A DNA stretch of 64,000 bases from assembly GCF_029433395.1 (NCBI RefSeq), contig NZ_JAQTHW010000002.1:620001-684000 (forward strand). Direction: 5' to 3'. Under the pieces are notes generated by a model. The model was not told the origin of the DNA. It ran no database searches and saw only the letters and a program-made list of their open reading frames with translations. This stretch comes from Bifidobacterium sp. ESL0763. Its GTDB lineage: Bacteria; Actinomycetota; Actinomycetes; Actinomycetales; Bifidobacteriaceae. Shown here piece by piece: positions 54,062-63,910 of this stretch. A program made the translations under genes and the position numbers. Each line of letters begins with the position of its first letter. The stretch's first letter is position 1.

Positions 54062-55204
54062 ATGAAGAACTTTTTCAAGGGGCTCTCGATCTCGCAGATC
54101 GTCGCGGGCGCGCTGGCGGCCGTCACCTCCTTCCTGCTTTCGGCCAAGATCGGCATCGCGGGTTCCGTCATCGGCGTGGCGATAGGTTCGATCGTCTCGG
54201 CCGTGGCCTCGCAGATCTACCAGAACGTGCTCAAGGAATCCAGCAAGAAGATCCAGGCGTCCACGCCCGACCACGGTGACGGGGGCGGCAAGGCAACCGA
54301 CGCGCAGGCGCACCCCGGTGCCGACGACCGCACACGGGTGATCGGCTCACACCCCGGCACGACCCTCGACGTCGACGGTTCCTCCGGCCTCGCGCTGCTG
54401 GCGCGTGGCGGCCAGAGTGGCAAGGATTCCGACACCAACGGCAAGGGTCCCGATGGTGTTGATGCCGGCAAGACCGACGTGATGACCACGGTGTCCGGTG
54501 GCGCGAACGGCGCCGACGGCACTGAAGGTTCCGACCAGACGGTGGCCATGCCGTCCGTGGCCGGCACGGACAAGACCGCCGTCATGAAACCGGTCGCCAC
54601 CGGCGGCAAGGCCAAGGGGCAGGCGGCGCTCCGTTCCGGCAAGTCCGGCACCGGCCTGCTGGGCACGGATGCGGCGCAGACGGAGACGCAGCGGCGCAAC
54701 AAGCGCATCGCCATCATCATCGCGGTGGTCAGTGCGCTGGTCGCCGTGGGCATCACCGCCGGCGTCATCATGCTGGCTACCAAGGGCCAGGGCACCGATG
54801 ACGTGGTGCGCAACATCGTCAAGTCGCCCACCACCCAGCAGCAGACGCCTCGCGACGACTCCTCGCGCAACGGCTGGGGCTACGGTGACTCGTCCAACGG
54901 CACCAACGGCAACGGCACCACCAAGCCCAACGACTCCACTGGCTCCACCACCAACGGCGGCAGCTCCAACGGGGCCGGCAACTCCGGCAACGGGAACAGC
55001 GGTTCCAGCAGCACCAACAATGGCGGTTCCGGTTCCGGCAATAGCAGCACCGGTGGTTCGAACAACAGTGGTGGTAACGGCGGTTCCGGTACCAGTGGCG
55101 GGGCGAACTCAGGCACTGGCGGCTCGTCGTCCGGTTCGACAAGTAATGATGGTTCCTCCAATAGTGGTAGTGGTTCGAACAGCAATACCACGCAAGGTAA
55201 TTAG
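54062..55204 (+). CDS. Membrane protein with Ser/Gly/Asn-rich C-terminus, unknown function
   Basis: 380 residues. Two hydrophobic segments near the N-terminus (residues 11-60, ISQIVAGALAAVTSFLLSAK and following) and a strong span at about 217-240 (IAIIIAVVSALVAVGITAGV) flank a polar Asp/Gly/Thr-rich linker. The last 110 residues are almost only Ser, Gly, Asn and Thr, like a cell-wall-spanning stalk. No known domain was recognised. It is probably surface-exposed. Confidence 0.65.
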   Translation: MKNFFKGLSISQIVAGALAAVTSFLLSAKIGIAGSVIGVAIGSIVSAVASQIYQNVLKESSKKIQASTPDHGDGGGKATDAQAHPGADDRTRVIGSHPGTTLDVDGSSGLALLARGGQSGKDSDTNGKGPDGVDAGKTDVMTTVSGGANGADGTEGSDQTVAMPSVAGTDKTAVMKPVATGGKAKGQAALRSGKSGTGLLGTDAAQTETQRRNKRIAIIIAVVSALVAVGITAGVIMLATKGQGTDDVVRNIVKSPTTQQQTPRDDSSRNGWGYGDSSNGTNGNGTTKPNDSTGSTTNGGSSNGAGNSGNGNSGSSSTNNGGSGSGNSSTGGSNNSGGNGGSGTSGGANSGTGGSSSGSTSNDGSSNSGSGSNSNTTQGN

Positions 55205-55430
55205 GCCGGTACTGCAGTCATCCCTGGTCCATCCATGACCATTGGCGATGCCGACCGTCCGGATATCTCGGGTATCCTCAGGCGGATCGGCATCGCCAAT
55301 ACTCATAAAACCGCGGAATGACGCCGAAACCGTGCCTTCGAAGCTGTCTTCGACACGCCGATTTTGCCATCCGCGATGTTTGTTGTAAGCTATCTAAGGC
55401 TTCGCAAGGAGCCCACAACTGAACAAGACC

Positions 55431-55503
55431 GGGGCTATGGCGCAGCTGGTAGCGCATCTCCATGGCATGGAGGGGGTCGGGAGTTCGAATCTCCCTAGCT
55501 CCA
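55431..55503 (+). tRNA. tRNA-Ala (anticodon GGC)
   Basis: A 73-base cloverleaf folds with acceptor GGGGCTA / TAGCTCC, D stem GCGC/GCGC, anticodon loop ATGGCAT with GGC at 55464-55466, and T stem GGGAG/CTCCC enclosing TTCGAAT. Discriminator A; CCA is not encoded. A terminator follows after a few bases. Confidence 0.93.
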
Positions 55504-55508
55504 CCGGT

Positions 55509-55541
55509 AAGGCTTCCAAGGAAATCCTTGGAAGCCTTTTT
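55509..55541 (+). terminator. Terminator after tRNA-Ala
   Basis: AAGGCTTCCAAGG (55509-55521) and CCTTGGAAGCCTT (55526-55538) form a perfect 13-bp stem with a 4-base loop, followed by a T-run. Confidence 0.92.
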
Positions 55542-55674
55542 CATATCTTCGACCGGTTCCGGCGCGGCTTTGCACCAGCCAGAAGGCCCGCGCATGTCGC
55601 ACATCGTGGCCCGGCGCGACAATGGTGGCCATGACGTCCCGGAGACCGGGGCAAGACCAACCCAAGGGGAGAGC

Positions 55675-56514
55675 ATGATAGACGAAGTGATTCTGCTGCG
55701 CCACGGGCGCACGTCCTACAACGTGGTGCACCGCCTGCAGGGCCAGGTCGACGTGCCGCTCGACATCGTCGGCCAGTGGCAGGTCGACCGGTCCGGCATG
55801 GAACTGGCTAAGCGCTACTACTGGGCCAAGGTCGGCAACATCGCGCGCCACCCGGATCTGCTGGACCAGCCCGGAGCACAGGCGGCGAAGCGCAGCGATA
55901 TCAGCGAATACCAAAGGGCGGCGGCCGGCAAGCGCGCGATGAAGGTGGTCTCCAGCGACCTTTGCCGCGCCTCGCGCACCGCGCATGCTGTCGCCGACAT
56001 CCTCGGCCTGCCGGTCACGCTCGATGCCAGCCTGCGCGAACGCAGCTTCGGCGGCTGGGAGGGCCTGACCCGCGACGAGATCCGCGACAAGGACCCGGAG
56101 GCCTACCGCTCCTGGCGCGCCCACCGGGGCGGCGAGGCCAAGTACGGAGTCGAATCGCGCACCGAGGTCGGCAGGCGCGGCGCCGACGCCATCACGCGTC
56201 TGCTTGACGGGAACGCCGACGACCCCACGCCCACCACGCTTCTGGTCGCCAGCCATGGCTCCCTCATCGCCGCCACCATCGAGACGCTGCTGGGCATGGA
56301 CGCCGAGGTCGACGCGCTGGGCAACATCCCCAACGCCTTCTGGTCCACGCTCCAGCCCGTCGCCAGGCCGGAAGGCGGCTACAAGTGGAGGCTCGCCCGG
56401 TTCAACGAGGGGCCGGCGATCGCCACGCAGGCCGACTGGATGAACGGGCCGGAGGGGCTGCGCAACCCCGACATGCCGACCATGATGGCGCTGAGGCCCT
56501 CGCAGAGCATCTGA
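55675..56514 (+). CDS. Histidine phosphatase-family protein (second copy)
   Basis: 279 residues. The RHG motif is in VILLRHGRTSYNVVHRLQGQ, with RSFGGWEGLTRDEI and the second His in LLVASHGSLIAATIETLLGM. It is related to the protein at 48879-49610 (shared GQVDVPLDIVGQWQV-like block) but has an insert at about 60-85. AAGGGGAGAGC precedes the ATG at 55675. Substrate unknown. Confidence 0.87.
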   Translation: MIDEVILLRHGRTSYNVVHRLQGQVDVPLDIVGQWQVDRSGMELAKRYYWAKVGNIARHPDLLDQPGAQAAKRSDISEYQRAAAGKRAMKVVSSDLCRASRTAHAVADILGLPVTLDASLRERSFGGWEGLTRDEIRDKDPEAYRSWRAHRGGEAKYGVESRTEVGRRGADAITRLLDGNADDPTPTTLLVASHGSLIAATIETLLGMDAEVDALGNIPNAFWSTLQPVARPEGGYKWRLARFNEGPAIATQADWMNGPEGLRNPDMPTMMALRPSQSI

Positions 56515-56782
56515 GGTCTCCGCCGGACGCGGCGGGCGGCCCGTGAGCCACGTGCGCCGTCGCGGCTGCCCGTATGACGCCACGCGCGAAGACGCCCTGA
56601 AAGTTGTGTCGAAGGGTTATTCTTGAGGTTTGGGTTTAAATGCAGGAATCCTTCGGGTCGCGCAAGCCGCCTTCCGGTGTGTCCGGAAGCCGCGCGCGGA
56701 CGTTGGTGGCCAGGGCGTCGGATTGCTCCGCCGCCTCCTGCGGTGACCGTACAGCGATAAGCGCGAAAGGCGGGTGGCAGAC

Positions 56783-57751
56783 ATGTTGAGGATGTTCAAT
56801 ACCATCAACGGACAGGTGGAGCAGATCAACAAACCGGAGAACGGTTCCTGGATATGCCTTTCCGACCCCACCGACGTCGAGCTCGCCACCGTCGCCCAGC
56901 AGACCGGCGTGGACCTCGCCGACCTGCGCGCCCCGCTCGATGACGAGGAGCGATCCCGCGTCGACGCCGAGGACGACTACACCATGATCATCGTCGACAT
57001 CCCCACCGTCGAGCAGCGCGACGGCCGCGACCACTACGAGACCATCCCGCTCTCCATCGTCATCACCGGCCACACCATCATCACCGTGTGCATGCGCGAC
57101 ACGCCGGTGCTGCACCCCTTCATGGAAGGCACCATCCGCGGGTTCAACACCTACATGAAATCCCGGTTCGTCCTCCAGATCCTCTACCGCAACGCCACGA
57201 TGTACCTGCGCTACCTGCGCATCATCGACCGCAATTCAGACAACCTCGAGCTCAAGCTGCAGCATTCCATGCAGAACCGCGAGATCCTGATGCTGCTCGA
57301 ACTGTCCAAGACCTTGGTCTATTTCACCACCAGCCTCAAGTCCAACGAGATCGTCATGGAGAAGCTGCGGGTCACCGAGAAGCTCAATTCGCTCACGCAC
57401 CTGCGCCAGTACCCCGAGGACGAGGACCTCCTGGACGACGTCATCACCGAGAACAAGCAGGCCATCGAGATGGCCAACATCTACAGCGGGGTCTTGGCCA
57501 ACATGACCGACGCCTCCGCCTCGATCGTCTCCAACAACCTCAACAACGTGATGAGGATCTTCACCATCATCTCCATCGTCCTCTCCATCCCCACGCTGAT
57601 CTTCTCCATGTACGGCATGAACTTCCAGCAGGGCATGTTCGGCATGCCGTTCACCGGCTCGCGCTGGGGATTCCTGATCGTGGTGGTCGTCTCCCTGCTC
57701 ATCACCGGTCTGGCCACATGGTGGCTCACCAGATCGAAGCTCTTCAAATGA
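56783..57751 (+). CDS. corA: CorA-family magnesium/divalent metal channel
   Basis: 322 residues. A large cytoplasmic N-terminal domain precedes two C-terminal membrane spans, with the YGMNF signature (GMN motif) after the first. Start 56783 matches the family N-terminus; a GTG at 56774 is in frame. The gene stop overlaps the ATG of the next gene (ATGA), an unusual coupling of a metal channel to a lipoprotein. Metal specificity is inferred. Confidence 0.9.
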   Translation: MLRMFNTINGQVEQINKPENGSWICLSDPTDVELATVAQQTGVDLADLRAPLDDEERSRVDAEDDYTMIIVDIPTVEQRDGRDHYETIPLSIVITGHTIITVCMRDTPVLHPFMEGTIRGFNTYMKSRFVLQILYRNATMYLRYLRIIDRNSDNLELKLQHSMQNREILMLLELSKTLVYFTTSLKSNEIVMEKLRVTEKLNSLTHLRQYPEDEDLLDDVITENKQAIEMANIYSGVLANMTDASASIVSNNLNNVMRIFTIISIVLSIPTLIFSMYGMNFQQGMFGMPFTGSRWGFLIVVVVSLLITGLATWWLTRSKLFK

Positions 57752-58797
57752 GGGGCGGGTGCGATCGTCTCATCTCCCTCGCGAGGCATGCCGGCCTGGC
57801 CGGCATGGCTGGCATGGGCCCACGTCGGGGGAGCGGCAGCGGCTTTAGGCGGCGCCGTCGTGGCTGGCGTGCGCTCGCGGCCGCGCTGTGCGGGCTGACG
57901 GTGTCGCTGGGCGCGGCTTGCGGCGCCGTGCCGTTCCCGTCCGCCGGTGTGCCCCAGGGGCCCACCATCGCCATCGCCGTCCCCGTCGACGAACCTGGCC
58001 TCGGGCTGCTGCACGAGGGCCGCTATTCGGGCTTCGACATCGAGGTGGCCCGATACATCGCCAAGAAGCTCGGCTACGCCAACAAGCAGATCGTCTTCAA
58101 GCCCGTGGCTCCCGGCCAGCGCGCCTCGATCCTGCGCGAGGGCAAGGCCGACATGCTCGTCGCGGCGCTGCCCGCCGACCTGGATGTCTCCGGCCAGCCG
58201 GGCGACGGCGGCATCGGCGTCTCCAAGCCATATCTCAGCGTCCCGCGCGGACTGATGGTCTCCTCGGTTCCCTCCGCTCCGTCCGATTCCTCCGCTTCGG
58301 CCCCTTCCTCTTCCCATGGCTCACACGCTTTCAAGGACCGTACTTCCTTCGGCGGCCGTCCTGTCTGCACGGCGGCCAGTGGGGTCGACGAGACCGGTTT
58401 CGCCCAATACCTGCCCGGAGCCGTCCTGCGCACGCGCGCCAGCTACCAGCAGTGCCTCACCGCCCTCATCGCCGGCGAGGCCGACGCGGTGAGCGCCGAT
58501 GACGCGCTGCTGCATGGGCTCGCCGTCAGCGTGCGCCACGGGCACATGAGGGTACTGGACTCGCCGGCCTTCACCATGGCCGACGGTTCCGCCCCGGTTG
58601 CGTCGCCCTCGCAGGTCGCGGTGGTGCGCCATGCCGTCGCCGTGCGCGAATCCAAGGGGGAGCTGACCGGCAAGATCGACTCGATCCTCGACGACATGGC
58701 CCGCGACGGCTCGTGGCGCAAGGCCGCCGACACCATGTTCCGCACCATCGGCTACCGGCCCGATGCCGCGCTCAACGCCCGGATGCGCCGCAGGTGA
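57748..58797 (+). CDS. Solute-binding lipoprotein (amino acid ABC type, family 3)
   Basis: 349 residues. A basic n-region (RRRRRGWR), a hydrophobic core and a lipobox-like LGAACG give a lipoprotein signal ending near residue 55. GRYSGFDIEVARYIAKKLGY and the later EADAVSADDALLHGL match amino-acid-binding proteins. No ABC permease or ATPase gene is nearby, so it is an orphan. It starts inside the corA stop codon. Ligand unknown. Confidence 0.8.
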   Translation: MRGGCDRLISLARHAGLAGMAGMGPRRGSGSGFRRRRRGWRALAAALCGLTVSLGAACGAVPFPSAGVPQGPTIAIAVPVDEPGLGLLHEGRYSGFDIEVARYIAKKLGYANKQIVFKPVAPGQRASILREGKADMLVAALPADLDVSGQPGDGGIGVSKPYLSVPRGLMVSSVPSAPSDSSASAPSSSHGSHAFKDRTSFGGRPVCTAASGVDETGFAQYLPGAVLRTRASYQQCLTALIAGEADAVSADDALLHGLAVSVRHGHMRVLDSPAFTMADGSAPVASPSQVAVVRHAVAVRESKGELTGKIDSILDDMARDGSWRKAADTMFRTIGYRPDAALNARMRRR

Positions 58798-58880
58798 GAC
58801 GGTCCCACATACCCATTCCCCCGGTCACGTTCTGGAAGATGGGCCGCCTGTGTCCAGTTGAGCCACGATAATTTCGAGAT

Positions 58881-61859
58881 ATGAGTGACAACGAGCAGAG
58901 CGTGGACGGCCACGCCAATTCATCAAGCCAGCCAGCCTACCGCTACAACGCGCACATGGCGCAGGGCATCGAGGAGAAATGGCAGAAGACCTGGGACGAG
59001 AAGGGCACCTTCTGGGCCGCCAACGTCTCCGGTGACCTGAAGGACGGCAAGGGGCGCAACGCCGAGGGCCGCACCCCCTACTTCGCGATGGACATGTTCC
59101 CCTATCCTTCCGGCAAGGGCCTGCACGTCGGCCATCCGCTGGGCTACCTCGCCACCGACGTGGTGAGCCGCTACCACCGAATGAAGGGCGAGAACGTGCT
59201 GCACGCCATGGGCTACGACGCCTTCGGCCTGCCCGCCGAGCAGTACGCCGTGCAGACCGGCCAGCACCCGAGGGTGACCACCGAGGCCAACATCGCCAAC
59301 ATGCGCCGCCAGCTGCACCGCATGGGCCTGAGCTTCGACAACCGCCGCACCTTCGCCACCATCGACCCCGGCTACATGCGCTGGACGCAATGGATCTTCT
59401 CGCGCATCTATGACGCCTGGTACGACCCCGACTTCACGCGCCCCGACGGCGGCAAGGGCTCCGCCCGCCACATCGACACGCTGATCGACCAGTTCAAGAG
59501 CGGCGAACGCGCCATCCCCGGCTTCGAGGATTCCGGCAAGGAATGGGACGAGCTCACCGAAGCCGAGCAGGCCGACGTCCTCAACGACTTCCGCCTGGCC
59601 TACATCTCCAAGTCGCCGGTCAACTGGTGCCCGGGCCTGGGCACGGTGCTGGCCAACGAGGAGGTCACCGCCGAAGGCAAGTCCGAGCGCGGCAACTTCC
59701 CGGTCTTCCAGCGCGAGCTGCGCCAGTGGTCCATGCGCATCACCGCCTACGGCCACCGCCTCATCGAAGACCTCGACATCATCGACTGGCCCCAGAAGGT
59801 CAAGCTCATGCAGCGCAACTGGATCGGGGAATCCCACGGTGCCTCCGTGCACTTCAAAGTCGCCACCCCCAACGGCGAGCGCGACATGGAGATCTACACG
59901 ACCCGTCCCGACACCCTCTTCGGCACCACCTTCGCCGTGGTCTCGCCCGAGCATGACCTCCTGGCCGATGCGCCCGAGGCATGGTCCGCGGGCATCCCGG
60001 ACAGCTGGAAGGGCGGCTACGCCACACCCGCCGAGGGCATCAGGGCCTACCGTTTGGCGGCCGAATCCAAGACCGCGCAGGACCGCGTCGACGAGGGCGG
60101 CGAGAAGACCGGCCTGTTCACCGGCCTCTACGCCACCAACCCCATCACCGGCGCCAAGCTGCCGATCTTCACCGCCGACTACGTGCTGATGGACTATGGC
60201 ACGGGCGCCATCATGGCGGTGCCTGGCGGCGACCAGCGCGATTACGACTTCGCCGACAAATTCGGCCTGCCGGTCATCTATACCGTCGAACCGCTGCCGG
60301 ATTCGGGTGAGAACCTGAGCGACTACGAAGGCAAGGCGCCGTTCGTCTCCCACGACGGCATCGTCATCAACTCCTCGACCGAGCACACGCAGGCCAAGGG
60401 CGACGCGCTGAGCCTCGACGGCCTGCGCGTCAACGACGCCATCGACAAGGTCAACGCCTGGCTCGAATCCGCGGGCGTGGGCAAGGGCACCGTCAGCTAC
60501 CGGCTGCGCGACTGGCTCTTCTCCCGTCAGCGCTACTGGGGCGAGCCGTTCCCGATCGTCTACGGCGAGGACGGCGTGCCGCATCTGCTGCCCGACTCGA
60601 TGCTGCCGATCAACCTGCCCGACGTGCCGGACTACAGCCCCAAGACCTTCGACCCGCAGGACGCGGAGAGCAACCCCGAGGCGCCGCTGAGCCGCAACGA
60701 GGACTGGGTCAAGGTCACCCTGGATCTCGGCGACGGCCCCAAGACCTACTACCGCGACACCAACACCATGCCCAACTGGGCCGGCTCCTGCTGGTACTAC
60801 ATGCGCTACATCGACCCGAGCGACACCGAGCACATGGTGGAACGCGACGAATACGACTACTGGATGGGCCCGAACCACAACGCCGCGTCCGGCAAGACCG
60901 GCGGCGTGGACCTCTACGTCGGCGGCGTCGAGCACGCGGTGCTGCACCTGCTCTACTCGCGCTTCTGGCACAAGATCCTCTTCGACCTGGGCTACGTGGA
61001 CTCGCCCGAACCGTTCCACAAGCTCTTCAACCAGGGCATGATCCAGGCCTACGCCTACACCGACGACCGCGGCCAGTACGTGCCCGCCGCCGAGGTGAAG
61101 GAAGGCCCGGCCGACGCGTCCGGCGAGCCGACGTTCACCTACAACGGCGAACACGCCAACCGCGAGTTCGGCAAGATGGGCAAGAGCCTCAAGAACATCA
61201 TCACCCCCGACGACATGTACGCCACCTACGGCGCCGACACATTCCGCCTCTACGAGATGAGCATGGGCCCGCTCGACGAGTCCCGCCCGTGGAACGACCG
61301 CAACGTGGTGGGCGGCATGCGCTTCCTGCAGCGCCTCTGGCGCAACGTCGTCAACGAGGAGACCGGCGAGGTCACCGTCAGCGAGGAGACCCCCGACGCC
61401 AAGACGCTGAAGCTGCTGAACAACACCATCGCCGACGTGACCGTCGAGATGGAGCACATGCGGCCCAACACCGCCATCGCCAAGCTCATCGTCCTCAACA
61501 ACAGGCTCACCGGCCTCAAGGCCGTGCCGCGCGCCGCCGTGGAGCCGCTGATCCTCATGCTCTCGCCGATCGCGCCGCATATCTGCGAGGAGCTGTGGCA
61601 GAAGCTCGGCCACGAGGAATCACTGGCGCATGTCGACTGGCCCCAGGCCGACGAACGCTACGTGGGCGAGGACTCCGTCACCGCCGTGGTGCAGATCAAG
61701 GGCAAGGTGCGCGCCAAGCTCGAGGTCAGTCCCTCGATTGATCCCGACGAGCTCAAGGCGATGGCCTTGAAGGCCGTCGAGAAGCGCCTGGGCGGCAAGG
61801 AGCCGCGCAAGGTGATCGTCAAGGCGCCGAAGATCGTCTCGATCGTGCCCGCCGAATAG
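58881..61859 (+). CDS. leuS: Leucine-tRNA ligase
   Basis: Class I synthetase, 992 residues. HIGH-like motif in PYPSGKGLHVGHPLGYL, editing (CP1) domain with TTRPDTLFGTTF and VPGGDQRDYDF, and KMSKS-like KMGKSLKNI (about residues 767-775). Full-length with the C-terminal tRNA-binding domain. It precedes comEA, the order I know from bifidobacteria. The start at 58881 lacks a strong ribosome site but fits the family N-terminus. Confidence 0.96.
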   Translation: MSDNEQSVDGHANSSSQPAYRYNAHMAQGIEEKWQKTWDEKGTFWAANVSGDLKDGKGRNAEGRTPYFAMDMFPYPSGKGLHVGHPLGYLATDVVSRYHRMKGENVLHAMGYDAFGLPAEQYAVQTGQHPRVTTEANIANMRRQLHRMGLSFDNRRTFATIDPGYMRWTQWIFSRIYDAWYDPDFTRPDGGKGSARHIDTLIDQFKSGERAIPGFEDSGKEWDELTEAEQADVLNDFRLAYISKSPVNWCPGLGTVLANEEVTAEGKSERGNFPVFQRELRQWSMRITAYGHRLIEDLDIIDWPQKVKLMQRNWIGESHGASVHFKVATPNGERDMEIYTTRPDTLFGTTFAVVSPEHDLLADAPEAWSAGIPDSWKGGYATPAEGIRAYRLAAESKTAQDRVDEGGEKTGLFTGLYATNPITGAKLPIFTADYVLMDYGTGAIMAVPGGDQRDYDFADKFGLPVIYTVEPLPDSGENLSDYEGKAPFVSHDGIVINSSTEHTQAKGDALSLDGLRVNDAIDKVNAWLESAGVGKGTVSYRLRDWLFSRQRYWGEPFPIVYGEDGVPHLLPDSMLPINLPDVPDYSPKTFDPQDAESNPEAPLSRNEDWVKVTLDLGDGPKTYYRDTNTMPNWAGSCWYYMRYIDPSDTEHMVERDEYDYWMGPNHNAASGKTGGVDLYVGGVEHAVLHLLYSRFWHKILFDLGYVDSPEPFHKLFNQGMIQAYAYTDDRGQYVPAAEVKEGPADASGEPTFTYNGEHANREFGKMGKSLKNIITPDDMYATYGADTFRLYEMSMGPLDESRPWNDRNVVGGMRFLQRLWRNVVNEETGEVTVSEETPDAKTLKLLNNTIADVTVEMEHMRPNTAIAKLIVLNNRLTGLKAVPRAAVEPLILMLSPIAPHICEELWQKLGHEESLAHVDWPQADERYVGEDSVTAVVQIKGKVRAKLEVSPSIDPDELKAMALKAVEKRLGGKEPRKVIVKAPKIVSIVPAE

Positions 61860-61869
61860 CGGAGGGCGG

Positions 61870-61934
61870 GCCGGCCGCGCGTCATCGACGGCCGGCATCG
61901 CGAGGGGCGTCGGATTGCGGTCCGGCGCCCTTTC
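61870..61934 (+). terminator. Hairpins after leuS
   Basis: GCCGGCCG (61870-61877) pairs with CGGCCGGC (61889-61896). A second stem, GGGCG-CGGA / TCCG-CGCCC (about 61905-61930), is followed by TTTCC. Together they probably end leuS transcription. Confidence 0.6.
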
Positions 61935-62254
61935 CGTTTGTTGTGGAACGGTTGCCTGTCGTGTCGTGGCTTGGTTGAGACGTGTTGCGGCAGGTCATGG
62001 CGTGGTGTGGCGGATGTGGCATGGTACGGCATGGAGCGGCTCGGTTTTGCCGTGACGGGGCATGGCGCGGGGCGACTCCTGGTCTGAGTGGCGCGAATGG
62101 TGTGAGGCAGGTTCCGGTTTGATGTCATTGCCGGGGCCGTGGTTGTGTTTGGGGTCCGACAATCGTTCTGCCGACTGGCGACACGCCGAAAATGTGGATA
62201 ACCCCAACCGTTCGACCACAGTGGCCGTTTCCGCTTTGCTTCTCGCTCGCGGAC
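61935..62254. other. G/T-biased leader region before comEA
   Basis: About 320 bases with a strong excess of G and T on the plus strand and repeated GGCATGG-like words. No gene is convincing. Near the end, ACCGTTCGACCACAGTGGCCGT (62207-62228, given in part) matches the hairpin loop at 51408-51429. It could be a promoter or operator shared by the two genes. Confidence 0.5.
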
Positions 62255-63910
62255 ATGCATGCTGGGTTCATGGACACGATGAAACCTTTCGCAGGCGAGA
62301 GCGTGGGACTCGCCGGTGTGGCGGTCAGCACGCCACTGCCGCACGCCGTCACGGACGCCAACGGCATTGGCCGGCACGCCTTGCGTGGCGATGCCTTGAT
62401 GCCGGGGCGCGACGGCCTGAAGGGCAACGATGTGGCACACGGTTACGGCCTGGCCGGCAGTGGCGTAGGTGTTTCGGGCGTCAATGGACCCTGGGGATAT
62501 GGCGCAGATCGCAGTGTTGCTGACGGTGTGCTGAGTGTTGATGGTCTGGATGGTGATGGTTCGAGCGGCGATATTCTCGGCGCTCGCGCGTTGGGCCATG
62601 GCGTGGGTGGTGGCATCGTGGATGATGCCACCGTGCTGGGCGGTCTGGCGAGGTATGGCGATCCAAACCGTCGTTCGGGCGGAACGGGGCCACGATGGGA
62701 GCGACGGATTCCGGCCAACTCCGGATTCGCGTCACGCCGTGTCACTCCATTGCCATTGGACGAGGGGATTCGGCGGCTTGGCCTGCCTCCGTTGCCGGCC
62801 GCGCGTTCATCGGTGGGTTCGGTTCCGTCGGTAGGTTCGACTCCATCGGCGAGCGGCCAAGATTCTGAGCAGGCTATCGCCGCCACGACTTCTTTCCGCG
62901 ACGTCGCTGCCACGGCTTCCTTCCATGACGTCGATGGCCTCGCCGACCTGAATGGCGGTGCTGGTGATGTCACCGCTATCGAACGTCATAACGGCGTGGT
63001 CGTTGGTGGCGTGGATGCCACGAACCATGCTCATGATACGGATGCGGCTAGCGATGGTGGCGTTGCGAAACATCCCAATGAAACGGCTGTTTTCGGTGGT
63101 GCGGATACCGCGAATGCGGATGATGCCATGGATACGGCCTCACGCGTGACGGACGAGGATGCGGAACTGGTGCCGCATGGAGGTGTCGCCGATACCCGGC
63201 GTGGTCGCCATCGCCGCTCCATCGATGGCCGGCACCGGCGCCCGGCGAATGGCAGGCATCGCGAAGATTCGACTGGTAATGGTGGACGGTCGGCAGGTGG
63301 CAGGTATCGCGGGGGTTCGGATGGCGGTAGCCATCGGTCATCAATGGGTCGCGGACATCGTGACGTCGAGACTGACGGGCGCCAGCGGCATGGTGCGCCC
63401 AGAAGCCTGCCGAGGCTGCTGTTCAAACCGACCCACGCGCTCATCGTCATTCTGGTGCTGATCATCGCCCTGTGCGCGAGCCTGACGATGCTCATCGAGC
63501 AGACCATGAACTACGCCAGGCAGGATTCGATGGCGACGGCCAGCCTGGCGAACTCCGGGCAGTATGGTTCCGCGTCGGGTTCCGGGAACGGCTTCGCGAA
63601 GCAAGGCAAGGGCAAGTCGAAATCCGGAGCCGGGGAATCCGACGCCGCACAGGGGAGTGCGGACGACGCGTCGGCACCGCAGAACGCGGGCACGCCAGGC
63701 GCGCAGGCCGATTCCTCGCTGGTCGATATCAACACGGCCGACGCCGCGCGCCTGCAGACCATCAAGGGCGTCGGGCCGGTAATGGCCCAGCGCATCATCG
63801 ACTACCGCAATTCCAACGGACGGTTCACCAGCGTCGACCAGCTCCAACAGGTCAGCGGCATCGGCTCCAAGACCCTGGAGAAGATGCGCGGGCAGGTGAC
63901 CGTCTCATGA
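62255..63910 (+). CDS. comEA: ComEA-like DNA-binding protein with very long N-terminal region
   Basis: About 551 residues. Only the C-terminus is typical: a membrane span (ALIVILVLIIALCASLTMLI) and a helix-hairpin-helix pair (LVDINTADAARLQTIKGVG, VDQLQQVSGIGSKTLEKMR) that binds DNA during natural transformation. The approximately 400 residues before the span are low-complexity with many Asp, Gly, Ala and His, and codon use there is less GC-rich than in neighbours. The start is unclear (ATG 62192, 62255 or 62270; none has a ribosome site). The true protein may begin much further in. Confidence 0.75.
   Translation: MHAGFMDTMKPFAGESVGLAGVAVSTPLPHAVTDANGIGRHALRGDALMPGRDGLKGNDVAHGYGLAGSGVGVSGVNGPWGYGADRSVADGVLSVDGLDGDGSSGDILGARALGHGVGGGIVDDATVLGGLARYGDPNRRSGGTGPRWERRIPANSGFASRRVTPLPLDEGIRRLGLPPLPAARSSVGSVPSVGSTPSASGQDSEQAIAATTSFRDVAATASFHDVDGLADLNGGAGDVTAIERHNGVVVGGVDATNHAHDTDAASDGGVAKHPNETAVFGGADTANADDAMDTASRVTDEDAELVPHGGVADTRRGRHRRSIDGRHRRPANGRHREDSTGNGGRSAGGRYRGGSDGGSHRSSMGRGHRDVETDGRQRHGAPRSLPRLLFKPTHALIVILVLIIALCASLTMLIEQTMNYARQDSMATASLANSGQYGSASGSGNGFAKQGKGKSKSGAGESDAAQGSADDASAPQNAGTPGAQADSSLVDINTADAARLQTIKGVGPVMAQRIIDYRNSNGRFTSVDQLQQVSGIGSKTLEKMRGQVTVS

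Noticed and set aside
55462-55674. Extended start of the histidine phosphatase inside tRNA-Ala
   Set aside because: The frame runs through the tRNA and its terminator; the ATG at 55675 has a ribosome site and matches the family start.
58923-61613. 896-codon open frame opposite leuS
   Set aside because: Shadow of leuS, with no recognisable motifs.
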